Part shown: piece by piece, positions 1-9,393 of the stretch
How positions within the stretch are numbered: position 1 is the stretch's first letter
Layout of the letters: every line of letters begins with the position of its first letter
NCBI GenBank assembly: GCA_015075185.1
Contig: JABTUW010000007.1
Location: 344,384-408,383 of the forward strand
Origin: Anaerolineales bacterium
GTDB taxonomy: Bacteria; Chloroflexota; Anaerolineae; 4572-78; J111
Direction: 5' to 3'
DNA length: 64,000 nt
Notes under the pieces: model-generated
Databases searched by the model: none
What the model was told of the DNA's origin: nothing
What the model saw: only the letters and a program-made list of their open reading frames with translations
Made by a program: the position numbers and the translations under genes

Positions 1-1010
1 CTTACATAGTAGGCGGATCCGTGCAGACCGGCTTCTTCCGCGCCCCAGAAAGCAAACACAACCTTGTTCCGGGGTTCAATGCCTAAATCTGCCATTTGCA
101 AGGCAATTTCCAGAATGGTGGCGGTACCGCTGCCATTGTCATTGATACCTGGCCCTTCGGCGACCGAATCCAGGTGCGCACCGACGACAACTACACGGTC
201 ATCGCGGCCACCAGGGGTCGTGGCAATGACGTTGAAGGTAGAGCGAGTTTCAGAGATAGCGTCAACTATTATATGTACTTCTACATCACCTTGTTGGCTC
301 AAATTATACAACTCTTCGCCTATGGCGAAGGAAGCGCCAACTGAGGGGATATTGGCCACAGGACCGCCGAGTGTACCATTGAAGCCCTCGGTCCGGCCCG
401 CCTGACCTTCGTTAAAGATGATTACACCCGCCGCACCGGCAGCCGCAGCGTTTTCAACTTTGACAGAAAAGTTGCAAGTCCCCCGCTGAATCAGCGCAAT
501 CCGGCCAGCGGTGAAGCCGGTAAAATCTGACGCCTCACACCCACTGGTCGAGCTGGGCGTAGCAGCAGGAGGGATCGTAACATCCACTGCTTGTATCAGG
601 GCCGTCACGTCACCACCGGCTGAGTATTCCATAGTGAAAAATCCAGCCACATCGTTGGGTGGGTAAACGACTGAGTTGGGTGAAACCTGCTCTAAGGTGG
701 GGGGTGAGTTTTCCTGAAAGAAGGGAAAATCAAAATTTTGCCTGTCAACTTGGTATCCGGCTCCACTCAAAAGACCTTCAACATATTCCCCTGATTCTTC
801 ATAACCGGGCGAGGTAGCCACACGAGTGCCGCCATTACTGTCGGCAATAGCTTGGAGAGCCGCTTGGTGCGCCCTGACGCCCTCTAGCGTCACCGCCCCT
901 CGCAGTTCGGACGTATCCACCTCAGTCGCCGCCGAAACCAGCGACACGCTGATAAGGACAGCCAGCAGGCTTAAAAAGATGAGCAGAACCACAGGTCTTC
1001 TTTTAAGCAT
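1..1010 (-). CDS. M28-family zinc aminopeptidase with PA domain, secreted (C-terminus cut by window edge)
   Basis: The minus-strand frame begins at ATG 1010 and stays open to the window edge, giving about 336 residues. It starts with a signal peptide (MLKRRPVVLLIFLSLLAVLI). A protease-associated (PA) region follows at about residues 130-230, with the typical GCEASDFTGFTAGRIALIQR stretch. The catalytic M28 part then begins: HLDSV at about 278 (zinc ligand His and bridging Asp), GINDNGSGTA at about 290 (Asp ligand), and FWGAEEAGLHGS at about 325 (catalytic and ligand Glu). The remaining His and Asp ligands would lie beyond base 1. Family knowledge says such enzymes release N-terminal amino acids from peptides outside the cell using two zinc ions. 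The next gene is on the same strand but about 100 bp away, so an operon is not evident. Confidence 0.9.
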   Translation of the reverse strand, partial: MLKRRPVVLLIFLSLLAVLISVSLVSAATEVDTSELRGAVTLEGVRAHQAALQAIADSNGGTRVATSPGYEESGEYVEGLLSGAGYQVDRQNFDFPFFQENSPPTLEQVSPNSVVYPPNDVAGFFTMEYSAGGDVTALIQAVDVTIPPAATPSSTSGCEASDFTGFTAGRIALIQRGTCNFSVKVENAAAAGAAGVIIFNEGQAGRTEGFNGTLGGPVANIPSVGASFAIGEELYNLSQQGDVEVHIIVDAISETRSTFNVIATTPGGRDDRVVVVGAHLDSVAEGPGINDNGSGTATILEIALQMADLGIEPRNKVVFAFWGAEEAGLHGSAYYV

Positions 1011-1116
1011 CGGTTTTTTTCTCCTTTGTTATTTTGTAAATTGAACGCTTATAGTTCTCGTCTCAAGAAATGATAATATTAAATTTTAGCTCTAGCGATT
1101 CACCTCCCCTCCCTCC

Positions 1117-2223
1117 TTAGCGGCCCCAGGCATGTAGCTCGTGGCGGGCGACTCCCTGCTCCAACACATCAGAGCAGAGTTCAAAATCTAATTCGTCGTC
1201 CCCTTCAATCCATTCGGGGTCCAACTCTTCGTAGTAACTGAAGCTGATGACGTTTTCCTGGCTGTCGTATAAAATCAAGGCGATGACCAGATAATCCTGC
1301 AATTCGCCGCCGTGATTCTTTAACTCGCCACTGATACAGTAAAGGCCCTCATCAGCCCACTGTTCGATATCCGAGAAATCAAAATCCTGGCGTGGAAGTT
1401 GGTCGCTCGGTTCAGCGGCAACATTCAAATCGAAATTGGCAGCGTTTTCAATCGTGTCAACCGCCAACTCAAAGGGCACACCTGCCCCTGGAGCGACCAC
1501 ATAAGCGGGTGAGTAGCCGTCGCCGCTATCGGGGCCGGCAATGACCTGGTTTTGGGCATCGTAGAAAGTCCCCAGGACAGACATAAGTTTTTGGGCGGTG
1601 CTGGTGTTGTTGACCAGGTTACCGTATAACAACAGGCCATCATCATACGGGTTGGGGTACATGCGCACGCCGCTAAAGGCCCATGCCTGCGGGGTCGGGG
1701 TGAGTGTAGGCGTGGGAGTGTCGGTGGGAAGAGGGGTTTCTGTGACCGTAGCAGTTGGGCTGGGGGTATCGGTTGGCAGCGGGGCGGCTGTAGCGGTGCT
1801 GGTCGGAGGAGGGACCGCCGTCGGGGGAGCAGCAGGAGGATCGGCCGGATTTGCTGCCGGAGCTGCGGCGTCTTGCGGCAGGGGGTTCGCCGGGGCAGGA
1901 GGATTGGCCGGATCAGCCGGGTCGGCAGATGTAGCCGCTTGGGTTGAAGCCGGAGCGACCTGCTCGACCGCAGCGGCGACAGCGGCCGGGGTGGCCGCGC
2001 CCGTTGGGGTCAAGGTGGGAAGCGGGGTGCGGGTCAGGGTCGGCAGGCGCCGGATTGTGAGCGAGGCTGACCGCTCCCCTGCTCCAACAAAGGCACAGGC
2101 TAAGGTGGTCAGGGCAAAAATAGCAACTGCTGTTAGAAAGTACAAGGATTTCCGCACTCTCCAACATAAATTCGGTGTTTTTGTGCTCGATGGCCGCGGT
2201 ACAGCACTGTATCTCTGCATCAT
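1117..2223 (-). CDS. Lipoprotein with Thr/Pro-rich linker and FxLYD-like domain
   Basis: This 368-residue protein has a hydrophobic segment (about 27-43) ending in the lipobox-like TTLAC, so it is likely lipid-anchored outside the membrane. Residues about 60-180 are low-complexity linker rich in Thr, Pro and Ala, with repeated TPTPT-type units. The C-terminal half (about 185-368) resembles FxLYD-type beta domains (LLLYGNLVNNTS, and GELKNHGG later), which occur in bacterial surface proteins of unknown role. The start is uncertain because about 26 residues precede the signal segment; a GTG nearer the hydrophobic stretch is possible. Function is not known. Confidence 0.75.
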   Translation of the reverse strand: MMQRYSAVPRPSSTKTPNLCWRVRKSLYFLTAVAIFALTTLACAFVGAGERSASLTIRRLPTLTRTPLPTLTPTGAATPAAVAAAVEQVAPASTQAATSADPADPANPPAPANPLPQDAAAPAANPADPPAAPPTAVPPPTSTATAAPLPTDTPSPTATVTETPLPTDTPTPTLTPTPQAWAFSGVRMYPNPYDDGLLLYGNLVNNTSTAQKLMSVLGTFYDAQNQVIAGPDSGDGYSPAYVVAPGAGVPFELAVDTIENAANFDLNVAAEPSDQLPRQDFDFSDIEQWADEGLYCISGELKNHGGELQDYLVIALILYDSQENVISFSYYEELDPEWIEGDDELDFELCSDVLEQGVARHELHAWGR

Positions 2224-2305
2224 CGAAATCTATCAGCCAGATTGTAAGAATTGATTGTATAAAACTTGAGGATTAAAAAATCCCCCCCTTGAGGAACCCG
2301 GCTTA

Positions 2306-2336
2306 ATTATAACACATTAACTCAAAACTTTACCAA
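2306..2336 (-). promoter_or_regulatory. Candidate promoter of the FxLYD lipoprotein gene
   Basis: Read on the minus strand there is TATAAT at 2311-2306 in an AT-rich region about 85 bp before the start codon. The best -35 is only TTGGTA (2336-2331) at 19 bp, so the promoter is weak or needs an activator. This is inferred from sequence alone. Confidence 0.35.
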
Positions 2337-2457
2337 TCCTTTTAAGAGATTTTTAACGATTTATCGTTGTTTTTTCCAAGTCTAACCAATTTCTAATGAT
2401 ATTCTAACGAATTCAGAACTCTATCAGTGGTGTCTGCTGATGTTGACCAAAATGAAA

Positions 2458-2480
2458 GGGCGAGGATTTGTTCCTCGCCC
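2458..2480 (-). terminator. Rho-independent terminator after sdhB
   Basis: A perfect 9-bp stem (GGGCGAGGA / TCCTCGCCC) with a short loop lies 17 bp past the sdhB stop and is followed on the minus strand by TTTCATTTT. It closes the sdhCAB operon. Confidence 0.8.
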
Positions 2481-2496
2481 TCAAGAAATTTTGAGG

Positions 2497-3267
2497 TTAC
2501 CGTCCGTTGGGCGTCACTCCCAGCAGGGTGGCTTTGATCAATTCGCCGTTCAAGCGGGCAATGAAATCCTGGCTGATCTCTTTGGGACAAACCGCCGTAC
2601 ATTCGCCGATATTGGTGCAGCCGCCGAACCCTTCTTCATCCATCACCCGGACCATGTTGGCCACCCGCTCATAGCGCTCGACCTGCCCGTGCGGCAGCAG
2701 CGACAGGTGCGAGACTTTGGCCGCGGTGAAGAGCATAGCCGAGGCGTTGGGACAGGCCGCGACGCACGCGCCGCAGCCGATACAGGCAGCGGCATCCATC
2801 GCCTGGTCCGCGTTCTTCTTGGCTACCGGGACGGAGTTGGCTTCGGGGGCGCTGCCGGTGGAGACCGAGATAAAGCCGCCGGCCTGAATAATCCGGTCGA
2901 AGGCGCTGCGATCCACCACCAGGTCTTTGATGATCGGGAACGGCCTGGCGCGCCAGGGTTCGATGAGAATGGTGTCGCCGTCTTGGAAATTGCGCATATG
3001 CAACTGGCAGGTGGTAATCGCCACTTCGCCGTGATTTTGGCCGTGGGCGACGCCGTTGATCATCAGGCTGCACATGCCGCAGATGCCCTCGCGGCAGTCG
3101 TGGTCAAAAGCAACCGGGTCTTCCCCCTGCACGGTCAGCTTTTCGTTGAGCAGGTCCAGCATCTCCAAAAAAGAGGAATCCGGGCTGACATCCTCGATAT
3201 CGTAATCCACCAGGCGGCCCGGCGAAGTCGAATTCTTCTGTCGCCATACTTTGAGGTGTAGATTCAT
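2497..3267 (-). CDS. sdhB: Succinate dehydrogenase / fumarate reductase iron-sulfur subunit
   Basis: This 256-residue subunit passes electrons from the flavoprotein to the membrane subunit through three Fe-S centres. The N-terminal ferredoxin part holds CREGICGMC ([2Fe-2S]). The C-terminal part holds CIGCGACVAACP and CTNIGECTAVCP, which bind the [4Fe-4S] and [3Fe-4S] clusters. I chose ATG 3267 because GGAGAGAAG lies just before it; a longer open frame reaches 3336 but that part is made of the repeat between sdhA and sdhB. It is the last gene of sdhC-sdhA-sdhB, ahead of a clear terminator. Succinate oxidation and fumarate reduction cannot be told apart from sequence. Confidence 0.95.
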   Translation of the reverse strand: MNLHLKVWRQKNSTSPGRLVDYDIEDVSPDSSFLEMLDLLNEKLTVQGEDPVAFDHDCREGICGMCSLMINGVAHGQNHGEVAITTCQLHMRNFQDGDTILIEPWRARPFPIIKDLVVDRSAFDRIIQAGGFISVSTGSAPEANSVPVAKKNADQAMDAAACIGCGACVAACPNASAMLFTAAKVSHLSLLPHGQVERYERVANMVRVMDEEGFGGCTNIGECTAVCPKEISQDFIARLNGELIKATLLGVTPNGR

Positions 3268-3290
3268 AGTACTCTTCTCTCCATAGCCAA

Positions 3291-3365
3291 GATGAAAGGC
3301 TGGAAGGTTGGAAGGTTGGAAGACTGGTTTTCCCATCCCCCAGCCCTCCAGTCCTCCATTCTTCC
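3291..3365. repeat. GGAAGGTTGGAAGG-type dispersed palindromic repeat between sdhA and sdhB
   Basis: One arm is built from tandem GGAAGGTTGGAAGG units and the opposite arm from CCCTCCAGTCCTCCATTCTTCC-like sequence, making an imperfect inverted repeat in the 105-bp sdhA-sdhB gap. A related copy sits between fruB and fruK at about 41380-41450, also inside an operon. Confidence 0.6.
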
Positions 3366-3372
3366 CTCTTCC

Positions 3373-5343
3373 TTACTTGTAACTCCGCTGTGATAGCTTG
3401 ACGTACTCAAACCCCAGCGGCTCTTTATTCAAAATCGGCATGCTGCTCTCGCCGCTGAACTGCCAGGCGGCGGCGTAGGCAAAATGTTCGTCGTCGCGCC
3501 TGGCTTCGCCCTCCTCGGTCTGGTATTCCTCGCGGAAATGACCGCCGCAGGATTCGTTACGGTGCAGGGCATCCAGGGCGATCAATTCGCCCAGTTCCAT
3601 AAAGTCGGCCACCCGCCCGGCCAGCTCCAGGCTCTGGTTCAGGTCGTGGCTTTCGCCGGGGACGTTGATGTTTTCCCAAAACTCGGCCCGCAGCGCCGGT
3701 AGCTTGGACAGGAGGTGCTGCAAGCCCTCGGCGGTACGGCCCATACCGCAGTATTCCCACATCAAATGGCCCAATTCGCGGTGGTACGAATTGACCGTCC
3801 GCTTGCCCGGGATGCTCAGCAGGCGGTTGATCCGGGCCATCACCTCGGCCTCGACCTCTTTGAAGGCCGGGTGGGTCGCATCCACTTTATCCAGCTTGGT
3901 CGAAGCGATGTAATTGCCCAGGGTATAGGGCAGGATAAAGTAACCGTCGGCCAAGCCTTGCATCAACGCGCTGGCCCCCAGCCTATTGGCGCCGTGGTCG
4001 GAGAAGTTGGCTTCGCCGATGACAAACAGGCCGGGGATGGTGCTCATCAGGTTGTAATCCACCCACAGCCCGCCCATGACATAGTGTAGAGCCGGGTAGA
4101 TACGCATCGGCACGTCGTAGGCGTCCTCGCCGGTGATACTCTGGTAGATGTCGAACAGGTTACCGTACCGTTCCTGGATAACTTTTTTGCCCAGCCGCTG
4201 GATGGCGTCGGCAAAATCCAGGTTAACCCCATTTTTCAAGGGACCTACACCGTAGCCGTCGTCCACTACCCGCTTGGCCGCGCGGGAGGCGATGTCGCGC
4301 GGCACCAGGTTGCCAAAAGCGGGATAGCGTTCTTCAAGATAATAGTAGCGCTCGCTTTCGGGAATTTCGTTAGGATTGCGGGTGTCGTCCTTCCGGCGCG
4401 GCACCCAGATGCGGCCATCGTTGCGCAGCGACTCACTCATTAGAGTCAGCTTGGACTGGTGCTCGCCGGAGGGGGGAATGCAGGTCGGGTGAATCTGGGT
4501 AAAGCAGGGATTGGCAAAAAAAGCGCCCCGCTTGTAAGCCCGCCAGATGGCCGTCGCGTTGCAACCTTTGGCGTTGGTGGAGAGATAGTAAACGTTGCTG
4601 TAGCCGCCGGTCGCCAGCACGACGGCATCGCCCACATGGGCCTCGATCTGGCCGGTGATCATATTGCGGGTGATGATGCCGCGCGCCCGGCCATCAACCA
4701 CTACCAGATCGAGCATTTCGGTGCGGGTGAACATCTGGACCGCCCCCAGGCCGATCTGCCGTTCCAGGGCCTGGTAAGCGCCCAACAGCAACTGCTGGCC
4801 GGTCTGGCCGCGGGCATAAAAGGTGCGGGAAACCTGCGCCCCGCCAAAGGAACGGTTGTCGAGCAGTCCGCCATATTCACGGGCAAAGGGGACGCCCTGG
4901 GCCACGCACTGGTCAATGATGTTAACGCTGACCTGGGCCAGCCGGTAAACGTTGGCCTCACGGGCGCGGTAATCGCCGCCTTTGACCGTGTCGTAAAAGA
5001 GACGATAGATGCTGTCGCCGTCGTTGCGATAATTTTTGGCGGCATTGATGCCACCCTGCGCGGCGACGCTGTGCGCCCGGCGGGGGCTGTCTTGATAGCA
5101 AAAACATTTGACGTTGTAACCCTGTTCGGCCAGCGTCGCCGCCGCCGAACCGCCGGCCAGCCCGGAGCCGACGATGAGAATGGTAAATTTGCGGCGGTTG
5201 GATGGGTTGACCAGCTTCATCTCGAAGCGATGTTTATCCCACTTTTCCTGGATGGGGCCGGAGGGAATGTTCGCTTCCAGAGTTGCTTCGGTAAATTGGG
5301 GCATGCTGCCAGTTTTAACTTCGGGTTGGGTTGTCACTGCCAT
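3373..5343 (-). CDS. sdhA: Succinate dehydrogenase / fumarate reductase flavoprotein subunit
   Basis: This 656-residue protein is the FAD-containing catalytic subunit that interconverts succinate and fumarate. Its Rossmann motif is IVGSGLAGGSAAATLAEQGY at about 56-75, followed by HSVAAQGGINAA, where the His binds FAD covalently in this family. HGANRLGASALMQGL near residue 460 is the conserved FAD-binding C-terminal motif. Length and the partner cytochrome type fit the non-classical sdhCAB class found in Chloroflexi, Bacteroidetes and Actinobacteria. The start at ATG 5343 follows an AGAGAGG ribosome site. It lies 18 bp after sdhC. Confidence 0.96.
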   Translation of the reverse strand: MAVTTQPEVKTGSMPQFTEATLEANIPSGPIQEKWDKHRFEMKLVNPSNRRKFTILIVGSGLAGGSAAATLAEQGYNVKCFCYQDSPRRAHSVAAQGGINAAKNYRNDGDSIYRLFYDTVKGGDYRAREANVYRLAQVSVNIIDQCVAQGVPFAREYGGLLDNRSFGGAQVSRTFYARGQTGQQLLLGAYQALERQIGLGAVQMFTRTEMLDLVVVDGRARGIITRNMITGQIEAHVGDAVVLATGGYSNVYYLSTNAKGCNATAIWRAYKRGAFFANPCFTQIHPTCIPPSGEHQSKLTLMSESLRNDGRIWVPRRKDDTRNPNEIPESERYYYLEERYPAFGNLVPRDIASRAAKRVVDDGYGVGPLKNGVNLDFADAIQRLGKKVIQERYGNLFDIYQSITGEDAYDVPMRIYPALHYVMGGLWVDYNLMSTIPGLFVIGEANFSDHGANRLGASALMQGLADGYFILPYTLGNYIASTKLDKVDATHPAFKEVEAEVMARINRLLSIPGKRTVNSYHRELGHLMWEYCGMGRTAEGLQHLLSKLPALRAEFWENINVPGESHDLNQSLELAGRVADFMELGELIALDALHRNESCGGHFREEYQTEEGEARRDDEHFAYAAAWQFSGESSMPILNKEPLGFEYVKLSQRSYK

Positions 5344-5361
5344 AATGAGAAACCTCTCTAT

Positions 5362-6063
5362 TTAACGAATGACGCCAAACATAATCGCCAGGGGAACTAA
5401 TGAGAAGCCACCGGCGATGACGATGGCCAGGATTAAGCTCAAGAGGCGCAGGGGTCGGGTGTAAAGGTGATTGTTCAGGCCCAGGGTTTGAAACATGCTC
5501 CAGGCGCCGTGATACAGGTGAAAACCGAGCGCGACCATGGCGATCAAATAAAAAATTGCCGGTAAATAGGCGTACGATTGGAAGCCGGCGACAACATTGT
5601 GATAAGCGTCATCCCAACGGAAATCGGGGTGAACACCGGGCACGCCCCAGGTAATGTGCATCAGGTGGAGAATGATGAACACAAACAGGATTACGCCACC
5701 CACCCGAATATATAGGGCGGCCAGATTAGCTTGAAGTTTGTGGTGTTTAACGTATTTAGTTGACCGCGCTTGCTCAGCCTCCCGGTACAGCGACCAGGCC
5801 GCCCAGACGTGCAGCACCACGGCGGCCAGCAGCACCAGCCGGGCAATCCAGAGCAGGTGGCTGTGCCCGAAGATCGGCGCGCCCAGCTCACGCAGCCCTT
5901 CGGCATAGGTGTTAAAATAGTCACGCCCTAAAAAAGCCTTGAGATTGCCGTACATATGCATGATCACATAGCCAATCCCAATCAGGCCGGTGACAGCCAT
6001 AATCACCTTTTTGCCAATGGATGAGCGGTAAAGGCTCAATACGCCTGCATTCATTACGCCCAT
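5362..6063 (-). CDS. sdhC: Succinate dehydrogenase cytochrome b558-type membrane subunit
   Basis: This 233-residue membrane protein has five hydrophobic spans. Conserved His residues sit in or near them (GHSHLLWIARLVLL, ILHLMHITWG, GFHLYHGAWSM) and are the likely haem b ligands. It anchors SdhAB and exchanges electrons with quinone. A single fused cytochrome subunit replaces the SdhC/SdhD pair, as in the b558 family. ATG 6063 was chosen because AAGGAGG lies nine bases before it; a start at 6105 has no such site. It is the first gene of the operon. Confidence 0.93.
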   Translation of the reverse strand: MGVMNAGVLSLYRSSIGKKVIMAVTGLIGIGYVIMHMYGNLKAFLGRDYFNTYAEGLRELGAPIFGHSHLLWIARLVLLAAVVLHVWAAWSLYREAEQARSTKYVKHHKLQANLAALYIRVGGVILFVFIILHLMHITWGVPGVHPDFRWDDAYHNVVAGFQSYAYLPAIFYLIAMVALGFHLYHGAWSMFQTLGLNNHLYTRPLRLLSLILAIVIAGGFSLVPLAIMFGVIR

Positions 6064-6208
6064 GTAAAGAAACCTCCTTATGACGAGCCACGAACGGGGA
6101 GACACAGCTACACTTTGATATTTGTGGGATTTTTTACAATAGAATGGGGGGGCTTATACCCCTTTTTGAGCTTAAGGCAAACGCTTTTTGGGGATTTTGG
6201 GAAAACTA

Positions 6209-9200
6209 TCAAATCATCCTTATTATCTCTATTGCCTTCCGCCTGAGATACCCCCAGGTGGCAAACAAGGTGCTGATCAGCGCCGCCGTGGCCATCAAAA
6301 TGAGCATATAGGGTGTCACAATTTCGTCAAAGGCGGGCACGGTGGGCGTTTCGCTGCTGAAGGAGTTGGAGTAGCGGAAGATGTAACCCAGCAGGATACC
6401 GGCCACAATGCCGGTCAGGGTGGCGCTGAGGGTCATAACGAGGGCTTCGCTCAGGAACATGCCAAAAAGGTGGCGGTTCGAGTCGCCGATGGCCTTGAGC
6501 ATGGCAATCTCGGCCCGGCGGGTGTAAACCGAGATGTAGGTGACCACGAACACCCCAAAGATCGCCAGGACAAAGCTGAGGGTCGTCAGCACCAAAATGA
6601 CCACCCGGATCTGCTGAGCGCTGGCCTCGGCGCTTTCGATATCCTCCGGCGTGGAGCGGACGCTGACACTTTCTGCCAGGCCATACTCCTTGCGTAAAGC
6701 GGTGGCGACCTGTTTGATCGCCGTTTTACCGGCCTCCTCGGGCAGCCCGGCGATGCCGACGCGCAGGTTGGGCGCGGCCATCAGCCGCTCGATGATGGGG
6801 TAGGTGGGGTCGTAAGGGCCGTCTAGGGGGTCGCGGGTCAGCTCGCGGAAGGCGGTGTGGTTCAGGAAGAGATCGGTGCGGCCATCCTCCGCCTGGGTGC
6901 GCTTGGAAGTGAAGCCGTCGAAACCGGAGAAGCGGCCCAGTACGCCGACAATGCGGACGATGCGCTCGTGGTCCAGCCCTTCGCCTTTCAGACGCAAGGT
7001 GTCGCCCAGACCCCGCTCAAAATATTCAGATAGACCCTGGCTGACAATAACGGCATTGGGGTCGGCCTGTAATTCCTCAAAGCTGGCCGGACTGCCGGCC
7101 AGCCACTCAATCCCTTCGCCATAGGCAATTTCGGTCAGATTGCCGTCCACCCCGTAGACCCGGACGCCCACGTTGCGCAGCCCGACATCATCGCGCACCT
7201 GAGTCTCAAAGCGATAGGTGACAGCCACGTTGGGGCCAAGCGTCCCGTCAGCCCGGATTTCGCCCAGCAGTTCGCGGGTGAAGCGATCCTTGACCTCGGT
7301 CGGGGTGGCTTCGCGGGGTGGGCCGGGGCCTTCGTCTCCATCGGCCAGGAGCGCCGCGCCTGATTTGCGGATGACCAGGGGCGTGCCGTTGCTGAGGCGG
7401 GTGTCGGTAGGGGTGTTGGCCGTTTCTATAGCCAGGCTGGTGGCAAAAAAGGTCGGCAGCGTGGCGCTGATGACAATCATCAGGCTGATCAGGGTGTTAC
7501 GGTTTTGGCCGCGAACAATGTTGCGTTGGGCAAAGAACCCAACCCTGCCGTTGACCAGCTTGACCAGCCCAATAAGCAGCCGCTCCAGGGGCAGCGTCAC
7601 CGGGAAAAAGAGGAGGGATGTGCCGACAATCAGCAGCAGCAGCGAACCGAAAATCAGGGTGGCTTGCAGCCACAACACGCCAAAAGTGAAAGCCAGGGGG
7701 AAGACAAAGAAAATCAGGGCCGGGTAAAATAATGCCACCAGCCCGCCCCAGAAAATCTTGAAGCTGACCCGGCGCTCGCGCAGTTTAGCCAGATCATCCA
7801 GTCCCAGGCCCTCGGCCACGCCGGGGTTGATGGCATACATGATTTTGGTCCCGGCAGCGCGGCGGGCCGGAGCATAAGCGCTGATGACCAGCACCACGCC
7901 TGCCGTCGCCACCGAGATGAGCAGGGCCTGGGTCGAAACGGGAGGGACATCGGCGATGGGTACATGGGCCTCTTGAGCGATGAACGGCACGATGACGAAG
8001 TTGGTCATGACCTGCCCCAGGAGGGTACCCAGGCCGATGCCAACCAGACCGAGCGTTGCCACTTCAACGGCGACAAGGGTGAACAGGTAGCCTCGCGGCG
8101 CGCCTAAAATACGAAAGAGGGCCAGGTCGCGGGTCTGCTCGCGGACGTTGGTCATGACCATCGTCCGCACCAGCAGCCCGACGACGCTCAGAGACAGGAT
8201 GCCGTAAATAGAAACAAGCGCCTGGAAGAAAATGAAGGCCTCAAAGGTGTCGCTGAGGATGGTCGCGCGGGGCAGGTGGTAGTCATAACTATCGCCCAGC
8301 CTGTCCTGGATTTTTTCAGAGAGGGCGCGGGCACGAAAAGCAGCAGCCTGAGGGTCATTGTTGTTGTAAATACCCTCGTCAAAGGCGACGACGATCCGTT
8401 CAGCCTGGCCCGAAATGCCCAGCCATTGGCGGGTATACTCCAGGTCAACCAGGACGCCGTCGTTGCCTCCCAGGCCGGTCACGCCCCGCTGCAAGGCAAT
8501 CGCGCTCACGGTCAGGGTGGTTCGGGCATGGCGGCTGCTGACATTGGCCGCGCTTTCGATCCCCTTTTGGCGCGGCGCCGGCAGGGCATAGCTGATGTCA
8601 AAGGTGTCGCCGGGGCGCAGGCCAAAAGTGTCGGCAGTTTCCTGCAAGACAACGGCGTAACCCGGCTCAAAATTAAGCGTCCCGCTGATAACTTCAAAAT
8701 CGCCCATATCGTCAACGGCCCGGTTCAAGGCGACAAATTGGGCGCTGCCGTGGATAAGCTGCGAAGTTTGGATTTCGTTATCGGTTGGAGTAGCAGGCAC
8801 TAACTCTTTACTGGCAACTGCTATGTCCTCTGCCCCTCCGCTCCCCTGCTCCCCTGCTCCTCCGCTCCTCGCCTCCTCGCCTCCCCGGTCCGGCGCGTCC
8901 ACATCTACAATACCCTGAATCCGGGGCACAACACGCTTAACCTCCGGGTCGCTGCTTTGGATCAGCGGGATGACACTTTGCTCGTCAATCAGCAGATTCG
9001 GTTCGATCTGGCTCTTGGTCACCACCAGATCATAATCGCCGGCGCTGTTGCTGATGGTCGCCACGTAGAAGCGCTCGTACACATCTACGGTCGCATTCAG
9101 CGCAACCAACGCGCCCACCCCGACGATCAAAGCCAGCAGCATCAGGATGGTGCGAATTTTACGCCGGTTCAAGTTTTTGAGAACGTATCTAAGGGTCATT

Positions 9201-9223
9201 TTGGATTTTAGACTGCCCGCCAT
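6209..9223 (-). CDS. FtsX/MacB-type ABC transporter permease, two-domain
   Basis: This 1004-residue protein has an N-terminal TM (LMLLALIVGVGALVAL, about 27-42) followed by a large outside domain. A first FtsX permease block (about 330-470), a second N-terminal-like TM after a central hydrophobic pair (about 500-560), a second outside domain, and a final FtsX block (about 875-1004) complete it. That is the duplicated layout of large permeases that extrude lipoproteins, lipids or peptides. No ATPase gene is next to it, so its ABC partner must be elsewhere. The start may be ATG 9199 (MTLRYVLKNLNRRK), which is how these proteins usually begin. A low-complexity Gly/Glu/Ser-rich stretch at about residues 112-134 comes from a DNA repeat. 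Confidence 0.88.
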   Translation of the reverse strand: MAGSLKSKMTLRYVLKNLNRRKIRTILMLLALIVGVGALVALNATVDVYERFYVATISNSAGDYDLVVTKSQIEPNLLIDEQSVIPLIQSSDPEVKRVVPRIQGIVDVDAPDRGGEEARSGGAGEQGSGGAEDIAVASKELVPATPTDNEIQTSQLIHGSAQFVALNRAVDDMGDFEVISGTLNFEPGYAVVLQETADTFGLRPGDTFDISYALPAPRQKGIESAANVSSRHARTTLTVSAIALQRGVTGLGGNDGVLVDLEYTRQWLGISGQAERIVVAFDEGIYNNNDPQAAAFRARALSEKIQDRLGDSYDYHLPRATILSDTFEAFIFFQALVSIYGILSLSVVGLLVRTMVMTNVREQTRDLALFRILGAPRGYLFTLVAVEVATLGLVGIGLGTLLGQVMTNFVIVPFIAQEAHVPIADVPPVSTQALLISVATAGVVLVISAYAPARRAAGTKIMYAINPGVAEGLGLDDLAKLRERRVSFKIFWGGLVALFYPALIFFVFPLAFTFGVLWLQATLIFGSLLLLIVGTSLLFFPVTLPLERLLIGLVKLVNGRVGFFAQRNIVRGQNRNTLISLMIVISATLPTFFATSLAIETANTPTDTRLSNGTPLVIRKSGAALLADGDEGPGPPREATPTEVKDRFTRELLGEIRADGTLGPNVAVTYRFETQVRDDVGLRNVGVRVYGVDGNLTEIAYGEGIEWLAGSPASFEELQADPNAVIVSQGLSEYFERGLGDTLRLKGEGLDHERIVRIVGVLGRFSGFDGFTSKRTQAEDGRTDLFLNHTAFRELTRDPLDGPYDPTYPIIERLMAAPNLRVGIAGLPEEAGKTAIKQVATALRKEYGLAESVSVRSTPEDIESAEASAQQIRVVILVLTTLSFVLAIFGVFVVTYISVYTRRAEIAMLKAIGDSNRHLFGMFLSEALVMTLSATLTGIVAGILLGYIFRYSNSFSSETPTVPAFDEIVTPYMLILMATAALISTLFATWGYLRRKAIEIIRMI
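8823..8890. repeat. In-gene CTCCCCTGCTCC-type simple repeat
   Basis: About 68 bp of near-tandem CTCCCCTG / CTCCTCGC units lie in frame inside the FtsX-type permease gene. They encode a Gly/Glu/Ser/Ala-rich insert in the first outside domain. Similar CT-rich text occurs at 10110-10145 in the GxGYxYP gene. Confidence 0.6.
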
Positions 9224-9393
9224 TAGGGGGCCTTTGGCTCTCTGACGGGCGTGGATTTACGATTGAGAGGATTGTACCGAATTTGGCGCAAATAACCAAA
9301 CCTCTCGGACCCGGTAATCCGGGGCTGAGTAGCTTTACCCTCTTGTGGTTTTATGCTAAACTTAAGCCATTATTTCTACTGGAGAAGATAAGT

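Noticed and set aside
1680..2060. Short repeats that could suggest a CRISPR array.
   Set aside because: They are irregular codon repeats for the Thr/Pro linker, without constant spacers.
1598..2254. Gly/Val/Ala-rich open frame opposite the lipoprotein gene.
   Set aside because: It is the mirror of the Thr/Pro-rich linker; the minus strand has a signal peptide and lipobox.
2329..2356. A third PHO-box-like array (TTTACC, TTTTAA, TTTTAA at 11-bp steps).
   Set aside because: Only three units, two of them plain A/T runs, in an AT-rich gap; the period breaks after that.
4459..5400. A long open frame opposite sdhA.
   Set aside because: Antisense to a well-supported flavoprotein gene; low-complexity Gly/Ala-rich text.
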